Shown here piece by piece: positions 56,310 through 64,000 of a DNA stretch of 64,000 nucleotides. The stretch comes from Symsagittifera roscoffensis (lineage: Eukaryota; Xenacoelomorpha; Acoela; Convolutidae), in the NCBI RefSeq assembly GCF_963678635.1, contig NC_087063.1:10694386-10758385 (forward strand), read 5' to 3'. The number at the start of each line of letters is the position of its first letter. Within the stretch, counting starts at the first letter, position 1. Both the position numbers and the translations under genes were made by a program. The notes beneath the pieces were generated by a model, which had not been told where the DNA came from, ran no database searches, and saw only the letters and a list, made by a program, of their open reading frames with translations.

Positions 56310-57081
56310 TATTCGTATAAAGTCCTACTCTCTGTTGGCAAGCTCGCAACACGTTGGCGCGACTGCGGCGGTCACTATTCTGCTGTTTGAACAGTAGAAA
56401 ATTAATGTAATAATTCGTTGGCTCACAATTCGACTAATCAGAAAACGAGTTGAATAATTTTGGAACAAATGGGACCGATTTTTCATTTTGGTACAAATGA
56501 CTGTTGGTACACATGGGACGTCACCTCTGCTACACAACAATCCCATTCAAAAACATAATTGATAACGATTCTACGAGTGGTACAACAACTAAGATAAGAT
56601 CCAAACAGTTTTTTTCTTGATCAATTGAAGAGGGACCCAGGCCAAGTGACTCACGGAAAAGTACGTTGGAAAGAATTTAGCTTTATTTAAAAAGCGTGCA
56701 ATTTGCTGATACATATTATTACACCGAAGACTTTAGTCAAGGTGTTATGGTATCGTGTAACGGGGTTTTTTTTTTTAATGTTGTCTGTTGTCAAGTGTCG
56801 ACAAATAACGTCCACAGTTATCAATTATCATATGGGCTGGACTATATCGCGCTATGTCACGTGATTGCGTATGTTTGTTTCTTTATTTGTTCATCTTTAT
56901 TTATTTAATTATCTGTTCTTCTATTTATTTAATTATGTTTAGTTTGCTTATATTTATTTATAATTTATGTATGTACATATTTATTTTTGTTTATTTTTAT
57001 CACGTGTTTTGTTTATTTATTTGATTATTCTTTCTTTCATTTAGTTTTGCTTTTATTATTTCTGCGTGTGTATTTATTTAA
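56310..57081. other. Intergenic, TTTATTTATTT-rich
   Basis: No gene. From about 56880 the sequence is dominated by TTTATTTA-type low complexity. Confidence 0.5.
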
Positions 57082-57715
57082 TTTTTAGTTCTCGAACTGT
57101 TATTTTATGATCTATGTCAATATATCAAAATTTTAGTGTATACATGTGTTATTACGATTTTTAGTTCTCGAACTGTTATTTCATGATCTTTGTCAATATA
57201 TCAAAATTTTATTGTATACATGTGTTAGTACCATTTTTAGTTCTCGAACTGTTATTCCATGATCTTTGTCAATATAGCAAAATTTTGGTGTATACATGTG
57301 TTAGTACGATTTTTAGCTCTAGAACTGTTATTCCATGATCTTTGTCAATATAGCAAAAATTTGACGTATACATGTGTTAGTACGATTTTTAGCTCTCGAA
57401 CTGTTATTTCATGATCTTTGCCAATATAGCAAAATTTTGGTGTATACATGTGTTCGTACGATTTTTAGCTCACGAACTGTTATTTCAGGCCCTTTGTCAA
57501 TATAGTAAAATTTTGGTGTATACATGTGTTAGTACGATTTTTAGTTCTAGAAGTGTTATTTTATGATCTTCGTTGATATATCAAAAATTTAACCTATACA
57601 TGTGTTAGTACGATTTTTAGTTCTAGAACTGTTATTTCAGGCTCTTTCTCGATATAGCAAAATTTTGGTGTATACATGTATTAGTACGATTTTTTGTTCT
57701 AGAACTGTTATTCTT
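57082..57715 (+). repeat. 76-bp minisatellite, about 8 units
   Basis: Units start TTTTTAGTTCTCGAACTGTT and end TATACATGTGTTAGTACGA. The period is 76 bp with unit-to-unit substitutions of several per cent. It ends about 200 bp before a 15-bp inverted repeat. Confidence 0.9.
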
Positions 57716-57905
57716 CAATTATTAGTTGTTCAAGTTGTTTGGTTTTTGCTTCAGTTTCTATGCCTTCGGTGTATTGCGCGTAGCGCCTATGTTAAATTAC
57801 AATAAAATTGTACACTGCCTGTTTTTGTCATTTGTATGATTGTAACACAACGGAAATTCAGTGTTTTTTTTAAACTTATTTGTTTGTAATTCCAGACGAT
57901 TGTAT

Positions 57906-57948
57906 ATGCACGAGCGAGATGACTTACGGCCCTATCTCGCTCGTGCAT
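57906..57948. repeat. Perfect 15-bp inverted repeat, 13-nt loop
   Basis: ATGCACGAGCGAGAT and ATCTCGCTCGTGCAT flank GACTTACGGCCCT. It lies about 80 bp upstream of the ATG at 58027. Confidence 0.9.
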
Positions 57949-58026
57949 TGTCCTTAATTACATGGGAGGATTTTTCATAAATTTTATTACTTGCCTTTTA
58001 ATAATCATGTTTAAAGTTTCAGTGAC

Positions 58027-58389
58027 ATGAGTGTTGTTGAAGAAGCCAACCGTGGCGTTAATGACAACGTGACAGCCTTGCAACCAAAAACAGAACCAGA
58101 GGTAACTGAAACTTCTTCTTTTATACCTTCAAGCAGTAGCCCCACTGAGGATGATGACGATATAATTATTGTTTGGGATAGACCGGTTCCAGCGGCAGCG
58201 ATCAAACGTCAGTGTAAATCCGATTCGTTTCAAAATGATCCCACAAACAGTTTTCAGGCTCTTCGCGCAAAAGAAATCGAAGATCTAAATAAAGCCATTA
58301 CTGAAAAGGAAACTAAATTTGAAACAGAACGAAGAGTTGTCGGAGACTGCAAGTTGCACCGAAGCCAATATTCAGAGCACAAGTCATGA
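58027..58389 (+). CDS. N-terminal part of an unrecognised acidic protein
   Basis: ATG at 58027 with an acceptor-like AAGTTTCAG only 4 nt upstream. The product is low-complexity and acidic (SSSSPTEDDDDIIIVWDRPVP), followed by a short helix-prone stretch (RAKEIEDLNKAITEKETKFETERR), then a frame stop at 58389. The helix-prone region overlaps the next frame, and the two probably belong to one gene (see 58289-59362). The DDDDIIIVWD motif resembles a SUMO-interacting sequence (hydrophobic core beside acidic residues), an inference from pattern only. Confidence 0.55.
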   Translation: MSVVEEANRGVNDNVTALQPKTEPEVTETSSFIPSSSSPTEDDDDIIIVWDRPVPAAAIKRQCKSDSFQNDPTNSFQALRAKEIEDLNKAITEKETKFETERRVVGDCKLHRSQYSEHKS

Positions 58390-59362
58390 ATCGGCTGAGT
58401 CGTTGTCAACTGCGTCCTCGTCAAAATCGCGTAAAAGATATCACGAAGAAGATTACCCTCAGAACAGCATTGGTTATTATGCTAAAAGATTGCAAGAGTT
58501 TGATTTGAGGGGTGTATCCGATATGTATGCAGCTAGTTTGCAAAAAGTTGTTGTCTGCTTGGAGGTTTTGGACCAGACCAAAGCAGCTCTCACTGAGCTG
58601 TCCGAAGAAATGACTTCACAGAAAGAGCTTGTTGACAAAGCAGCAGTTTGTACCAGTTTCAAAGAGATAGTTTCGGTAATAGACAGAAATGATGACTTCG
58701 ACATAGAAAGCATGTTTGGCGAAAATTCTGTTGGAGATTTCCGAAAAACATGGGACATGTTTGCGCATTTGAGATCTCTCTTGCAAGGAGTCTCTGAGCA
58801 ATCCTTTAACCGTGCAGCTCAGGAATTGACCGAAGGAAAGTTAAGTCCTCGTAACCCTTCTAAGCAGTGCAAGGTTTATTTCTATCCAACAAAAATAAAT
58901 CGCACAATCCCTAATGGCAATTGGAAATCAGATGACTACACCATGGGTAATTTTATATTCAACGCTGGAATGTATTTCAAAACCAGAGTTGCCATGATCG
59001 TGATTGACATCAAGCCAAACCCCGAGGAGAGGCCTCCCAATAAGTGGAAACTAAAGTGTAAATTGACTCTTCTTATAAGAAACAAGATTGAGTCTGAAAA
59101 TGGACAATATTATTACACGGAAAAAAGTATCAAACGGAAGTATGTGGCTAACTTCTGTAACGCTTATAAATCGTTAAGCTCGAAGAGCAAAAAGGCATAT
59201 ACCAACAAATTTTACACGTACAACACAGGGTTGACCTTGGACGAAATTGTAAAATTGGAGAACGGTTGGATTGATCTTCATACCAAGACAATGGATATCG
59301 AGGTTGATATAAAAGCTATCGATTTTCAGGAAATTCGGCATCCAACCATGCGAAAGGGTTGA
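58289..59362 (+). CDS. C-terminal part of the same unrecognised gene
   Basis: Open in the +1 frame relative to 58027-58389 and overlapping it by 101 nt, ending TGA at 59362. A Ser-rich, basic linker (TASSSKSRKRYHEED) leads to a helical region (about 58460-58850) and a possible globular end (NGNWKSDDYTMGNFIF...KWKLKCKLTLLIRN...FCNAYKSLSS). The WKLKCKLTLL stretch slightly resembles a MATH/TRAF-type strand, but I do not assign it. No splice pair restoring the frame was found, so an assembly indel, a real frameshift or a pseudogene are all possible. Confidence 0.55.
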   Translation: MKPLLKRKLNLKQNEELSETASCTEANIQSTSHESAESLSTASSSKSRKRYHEEDYPQNSIGYYAKRLQEFDLRGVSDMYAASLQKVVVCLEVLDQTKAALTELSEEMTSQKELVDKAAVCTSFKEIVSVIDRNDDFDIESMFGENSVGDFRKTWDMFAHLRSLLQGVSEQSFNRAAQELTEGKLSPRNPSKQCKVYFYPTKINRTIPNGNWKSDDYTMGNFIFNAGMYFKTRVAMIVIDIKPNPEERPPNKWKLKCKLTLLIRNKIESENGQYYYTEKSIKRKYVANFCNAYKSLSSKSKKAYTNKFYTYNTGLTLDEIVKLENGWIDLHTKTMDIEVDIKAIDFQEIRHPTMRKG

Positions 59363-60625
59363 TAATTTATAATAGCGAGGCAAGTGATTTCCTATGGCAA
59401 AAAATGCTTGGAATGCTTGTCAGTTGCTTCCCGTGATATGTCTGTGATACATCGTCCTTTGATTTTATCGGAACTGAAATACGGGGTAGTTTTAGAGAAG
59501 TGTCTTATTTTTTGCATTTGTTTCAAATTAAGGTCAGCTCAGTCTAGTTTTGTAATTTTCTCTGTCGTCAATTTTTTTTCCCTCAACACTACTTGCTCAA
59601 CTCTAGAAAAAGTAGATCAAATTTTATCCATAACCTGTATACAAGTGCGTTCAGAAGAAACTTGGAAAATGTAAATTTTTGATCTGTGCGTGGGCATTGA
59701 AAATTTAATTTCATCAATTGCATTTGTCATTATCTAGATCCACATTTTGGTTTTGAGGGAAAACAAAAAAGACGCTTTTATTCATTTTACCAAATCATTC
59801 CTTAAAATTAGAATTATGGTGCAAGAAGGTTTCTGCGTCTTTTATAAAGTAATTTGTGTCAACATAACTAAATTAAATTCTTCAAAATTTCCACCACCAT
59901 CTTCTTAAAGAAGGTATTTCGACCGGAAAATAGGTGAGAAGATAACAACACAAGCACGGTAGGTATGCGTTGACACGTCTAGTCTTTCCAAAGTGCGTTC
60001 CCATTGCTAATTGCTAAACGACTACGAAAAAGATTTCTATTCGATGACATGAATTTCATCCTCAGAAGAATTTTTTTAACATGCAGAATAAGTTGTATAT
60101 GCAAGCAGACACATTAGAACTCTCAAAGCCTAGAAAGCTCCAAATTGCAACAGCTGTTATGACAAGTAAAGTGAACCTTAGCTAAGATATATTGCCTTGT
60201 GTTGACCAATTTTGTGGAAGCTTATGGAGGATTATGCTTGAAAACACTCAATGTTTTCGAAATCATCCAAAAATTTCGCGGTTTTTCTTTTTAAGTTCAA
60301 TTCGTTTTTTTTGGTTAAAAAGAAGGCAAACTCCACTGTCGAACAGCAAAAATGTAAAGCAAAAATGTAAATGTAAAAATATAAGCTTTAATTTCGAATG
60401 CGGATCTAAATTTACAGAATTTCCGGCGGAATAAAAACTACCTTTTGATCCAGTTTTTATAAGTTGTGTTATTTTTTTACGCTCGCGTCAAGCAAGTGTT
60501 ATCAAACTGGAATATATATTTTTTTGTAGTTAACTAGTTTAACAAAATCAGCTGAATCTTTTGCTGACTGTGCAGCTAACTTTTTTTCACTTCTCTTCTT
60601 TTCTTCTCTTAAAATTATCAAGTTT
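59363..60625. other. Intergenic, nothing recognised
   Basis: Short frames of up to 96 codons without family traits. AT-rich. Confidence 0.45.
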
Positions 60626-60699
60626 GCTTCCCCCTTGGCCTAGAGGTAAAACAGTTGCCTTTGTAATCTAAGGTCGGGTTTCGAATCGTGGTCGGACCA
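60626..60699 (+). pseudogene. tRNA-like sequence (Thr-TGT-like), possibly a SINE head
   Basis: Box A-like TTGGCCTAGAGG, an anticodon-arm-like TTGCCTTTGTAATCTAAGG (anticodon TGT) and box B-like GGTTTCGAATCG occur in the right order and spacing. The acceptor arms (CTTCCCCC versus GGTCGGA) pair poorly and the T-stem is broken, so it is not a functional tRNA. A tRNA-derived SINE or pseudogene is likely. Confidence 0.45.
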
Positions 60700-61353
60700 T
60701 GTTTCTTTCAGTATCAAGGAAACTGAAAAAAAATCCAAGAAAAATGAATTGTTGATTTTTCGTTTGTTCGCTCAAGTTTTGTCGGTCAAATTGCCACAAA
60801 GTTGGGACTTGAAAGATTTTTAAAATTTTTTTCACTAAATCTAATTTTTCGGTTCAGTTAGCGTGTGCTCGATGATTGTCGGCTTAGTTGCCACTTCACT
60901 GATTTTTTTTTTGCTGTAAGCAACTTTTATTGTAGTTGCAAGTGCTGTTCATTCTAGTTTCGGGAAAGTCGAGTAGACGAGGATTCAACTGCCCAAAAAA
61001 TTACATCCATTTGATCACCTTAACTCTATGAACCTCATACTGCAATATTATGTAGTATATGGGAACGATCTGTGTTTGTGGAAGCAGCTTTGTTGCGTTG
61101 AATACGCTAGTTATAATGAAAAATGAGGTTAGGTTTGTTAAGTAGATCTGATAGTAAATCGTGAAATTATATTAATCTCGGAAAAAAACTAATCATTTCT
61201 GAAAAATTTATGCCAGAATTGGCCAAATCAAGGTAAAATTATATAATGCTCATATCGCTCGAATCATTTGAAATAGCACTTTAAATGTTTTTTTTGCACA
61301 ATTTAGACCATGTCTATTTTTTATCGACTCGATATTTGTTTTCAGAATGTGAA
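60700..61353. other. Upstream region of the WDR90-like gene
   Basis: AT-rich. It ends in TTGTTTTCAG (about 61336-61345), an acceptor-like site 8 nt before the ATG. Confidence 0.5.
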
Positions 61354-64000
61354 ATGTCAGCTGCATTTTCGAGTGTGTGGCAATTGCCATATGTTAATGT
61401 GTTCAAACACCTCAAGCTCGACCACCAAGACTGGACGAAAGCCAGTAAAGAAGGTGACGTCACACATCGAATGGACAAGGTCATCAAATGTAGTGTGTTT
61501 AAAATCAGCGGATCAGTTCCAGCTAGCAACTTCATTCTCATACCCAAGAAAAACACTCCAAGTATATCTCTGACTGGAACTTACTTTTACCTGCAGTTCA
61601 AACCGCTTCCGACAAAATATTTTGTGTTCCATATTGAAGTTGTGACCCGAGATGACCTTGTGATCAGGATATCTGTTTCAAACCTGTTCAAAGAGTTCAA
61701 ATGTACGAGTACCTGGATTCAGTTTCCATACGCTTACCCGGCTCCAGCCAACTCAGTGGAAGCTGTAACTGCTCCAGGAAACCAATCAGGTAATCATCAT
61801 CAACATCATCCTGCACCTCCGAACTCTAGATGGACCTTGCTCTGTCTGAACTTAAAAGATATGCTGTCCAAGTATGTACAGAGACAGTACTCGCATGTAA
61901 AGACAATTCAGCTGTGCTCGAGCATGCTTGTGCGAAATGTGTTCACGTCAGATACTGACTATGATCCGGAAATATCTTTCAGAGAAGCGCAGAAACTTGC
62001 AGGTCTTCATAAGGTTTCACCCATTCCTCGTGAAATGGCATTTCCGGTTACTAAAAATGAAACCTGGAATGAACTTTACTGTCACGTACGGCTTCCGTCG
62101 CTGGCATCTACACCATTTGAAACGCGCCATCACGAGGAGATTATGAAAAATTCTTCAATTAATAAACGCGTAGGTGAATTGAGCTCAGGTGCATGTAGGC
62201 GAAAAAACATGCTTGACTCAATACCCTTGAAGCTGAACCAGGAAGCAAATAAAGCTCGCAACATTCCACCGAATATGATGGGAGGAGGCGATGCCGTAGA
62301 ACTGGTTGCCAAGAAACCAGTAGTGGCAAAAGAATGTGTTCATATTTACCCAAACCTAGAGAGCCCACGAAGCAAAGAAAGAAGTCACGTGGGCGCTGAT
62401 ATAGCTACAGAGGCATCTTTGGTATCTGATTATAGGTCATCTAATTCAATGGGCAGCAGACAACAAAGTCGTTCGGAGTTCAAAACGTCACTCAAACCGG
62501 ACCCGATAGCACAACTAAGTCGGGTGATTGGCGCCAACTCGCACGAGTACCCCAACTCAGTTTGCTGGGCTGCAAATGACTCAAACTTAGTTTACTCGTC
62601 TAGTGCAGTTGTAGTTTGTGTCGACGTTTCTACCGATCTTCAGCGATTTTTCGTTGGTCACACAGAAAGCGTGACTTGCTTAGATGTCAATAGTAACTCG
62701 ACGGTGCTGGCTTCAGCCCAAAGTGGTATGCACTCGATGGTTCGATTATGGAAGTTCAACAACGCACAGCTCATTACTGTGTTTAGAGCACCCGAAGCCG
62801 AACTTGGATCTCTTGAATTTAGTTCGGACAGTTCTTTGCTATGCGGCACTGGAAACGACTCACACGGCAAATCGGTCATATGTTTATGGGATGTATCTTC
62901 AGTGACAAAAAACTACGACGCACCTCTTATTGCCAAAGCGCATGCTGATGTCGATATTGTGGCACTCAAATTGAACTATTTCACATCGACTAAAATGGTA
63001 TCTTGTGGACGTGAAAACATTCGTTTCTGGCGCTTGAAACAAAGATCATTGCGATCTTGTCCTGTTGTATTGGGAGATTACACTTCCCAAAACTTCACTG
63101 ACATTGCTTACATGTACAGTTTCTCGAAAACCAATGAAAATGAAGAACCTAAATCGGTTCTCTGCTGTACCAGTTCAGGTTATGTTTTCGAAATTGACGT
63201 TGAAGGTGTCGCAGTTCGTGCAATCAGAAGACTAGTTGATTCGAGTATTCAAGAGAAAGCTGTCAACTTGAACAGTCTTTATGTGACGTCACAGTATTGT
63301 GTCATTGGATCGCGTGACGGTTTCTTACGAGTTTGGAGTCTAGACTTTGCGTCAGTTCTGTTAGAATACGAGCACAGTTCGGAAGTTATCCTTGCAAAGC
63401 CGAACCGAAAAGGCGACAAAGTTTGCTCGGTTACAGTTTCAAATCAAATCGGAGTTTTGAATATAGTAACAAGAGAGTTCATCGCGTTTCAGAGCTATCC
63501 TAAAAAGTATATTACAAGTTGCGATGTTTCGAATGAGAAACTAATTGCAGTAACGGCTGCGCTTGACCAGCAAATAAATGTGTGGGATTTACACACGGGA
63601 AATTTGACGCACAATTTTCACTCGACTTCAGACGCGCCTCTGATTGTGGCGTTCCATCCTAGTTACGATTGGATAATTTGTGGGTTTGAATCAGGCGCCT
63701 TGAGAGTTCTTGACATGCAAACTGCTCATTTTATTCACGAGTTCCCCGATGCTCTGAAAGGGCAAGTCACTGGACTTGTTGTTCGTCACTGTGGTCGCCA
63801 ATTCCTAGCCTCGTGTAGTTTGGGTATTTTGGGTTCGTTCGCCATTGACCCCAAATTTGCTATTCAGCGATTACTTCCTTCAAGTTTGCCCAAAGGAAAA
63901 ATTAAAAAGCAAACTTTGAGTCTAAGCAAAGACGGGCTTCGTTGTGTTTACATTGGACCCTCTGAGTATATAGTTAGTGTGATTGATAGCAAAACTTTGG
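61354..64000 (+). CDS. WDR90: WDR90/POC16-type centriolar WD-repeat protein, 5' part
   Basis: ATG at 61354 opens an uninterrupted frame of 882 codons that runs off the window; no intron is present. Residues from about 9 to 130 (WQLPYVNVFKHLKL...GSVPASNFILIPK...LTGTYFYLQFKPLPTKYF...SNLFKEFK...WIQFPYA) match the CFAP20/DUF667-type N-terminal domain that starts WDR90. After a low-complexity linker (about 135-410) WD-like repeats begin (VRLWKF, ICLWDV, IRFWRL, LRVWSL, INVWDL). WDR90 orthologues act at centrioles and basal bodies, so the animal makes cilia or centrioles by the conserved route. The C-terminal WD repeats lie beyond the window. Confidence 0.93.
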   Translation, partial: MSAAFSSVWQLPYVNVFKHLKLDHQDWTKASKEGDVTHRMDKVIKCSVFKISGSVPASNFILIPKKNTPSISLTGTYFYLQFKPLPTKYFVFHIEVVTRDDLVIRISVSNLFKEFKCTSTWIQFPYAYPAPANSVEAVTAPGNQSGNHHQHHPAPPNSRWTLLCLNLKDMLSKYVQRQYSHVKTIQLCSSMLVRNVFTSDTDYDPEISFREAQKLAGLHKVSPIPREMAFPVTKNETWNELYCHVRLPSLASTPFETRHHEEIMKNSSINKRVGELSSGACRRKNMLDSIPLKLNQEANKARNIPPNMMGGGDAVELVAKKPVVAKECVHIYPNLESPRSKERSHVGADIATEASLVSDYRSSNSMGSRQQSRSEFKTSLKPDPIAQLSRVIGANSHEYPNSVCWAANDSNLVYSSSAVVVCVDVSTDLQRFFVGHTESVTCLDVNSNSTVLASAQSGMHSMVRLWKFNNAQLITVFRAPEAELGSLEFSSDSSLLCGTGNDSHGKSVICLWDVSSVTKNYDAPLIAKAHADVDIVALKLNYFTSTKMVSCGRENIRFWRLKQRSLRSCPVVLGDYTSQNFTDIAYMYSFSKTNENEEPKSVLCCTSSGYVFEIDVEGVAVRAIRRLVDSSIQEKAVNLNSLYVTSQYCVIGSRDGFLRVWSLDFASVLLEYEHSSEVILAKPNRKGDKVCSVTVSNQIGVLNIVTREFIAFQSYPKKYITSCDVSNEKLIAVTAALDQQINVWDLHTGNLTHNFHSTSDAPLIVAFHPSYDWIICGFESGALRVLDMQTAHFIHEFPDALKGQVTGLVVRHCGRQFLASCSLGILGSFAIDPKFAIQRLLPSSLPKGKIKKQTLSLSKDGLRCVYIGPSEYIVSVIDSKTL

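Overview
The window is animal nuclear DNA: AT-rich, with large introns and many repeats. The animal assignment rests on two host genes. One is a five-exon DEG/ENaC-family channel gene on the + strand (about 7.0-42.7 kb). The other is the 5' part of a WDR90/POC16-type centriolar WD-repeat gene (from 61,354 to the window edge). Acceptor-like AGs lie 4-11 nt before the predicted ATGs of three genes, which fits a lineage with spliced-leader trans-splicing. I cannot name the species.

Layout. 1-5.7 kb: dispersed and tandem non-autonomous repeats plus a 200-N gap. 5.7-14.1 kb: a two-copy segmental duplication; each copy carries a DEG/ENaC first exon, a possible early terminal exon, a U2-snRNA-like sequence on the - strand and short tandem repeats. 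Copy B also holds a hAT-type MITE with an 8-bp target duplication, absent from copy A. 15.4-19.8 kb: three channel exons. 20.7-40.3 kb: a 19,575-bp LTR retroelement inside the intron before the last channel exon. 42.3-42.7 kb: the last channel exon (TM2). 42.7-58 kb: repeats, including a 1.5-kb tandem duplication with G-rich tracts, a decayed LINE, a Helitron-like hairpin cluster and a 76-bp minisatellite. 58.0-59.4 kb: an unrecognised gene with a frame break. 61.35-64.0 kb: WDR90-like gene.

The most notable object is the LTR element. It has two 410-bp LTRs (about 98% identical by eye), TG...CA ends, a 4-bp target duplication and a tRNA-like primer site. It encodes a Ty3/Gypsy-type Gag-Pol with capsid-like region, CCHC knuckle, DSGA protease, YLDD reverse transcriptase, RNase H and an HHCC/DDE integrase in Metaviridae order. 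The frame is broken inside RNase H. Downstream there is an unusually large accessory block: a 62-aa double-membrane-span ORF, a 377-codon ORF without any methionine, an 872-aa envelope-like glycoprotein, a Pro/Ser-rich ORF joined to it by an ATGA overlap, a 336-aa ORF with no recognisable family, a 78-nt candidate intron directly after that ORF, and a 2-kb non-coding tail with tandem 656-bp repeats carrying abutting 10-bp palindromes. Together this looks like the genome of a complex env-bearing errantivirus-like element rather than a plain retrotransposon.

Functions are assigned from motifs read directly. No database search was run, so family names rest on recognised motifs, and splice sites on consensus plus phase agreement.
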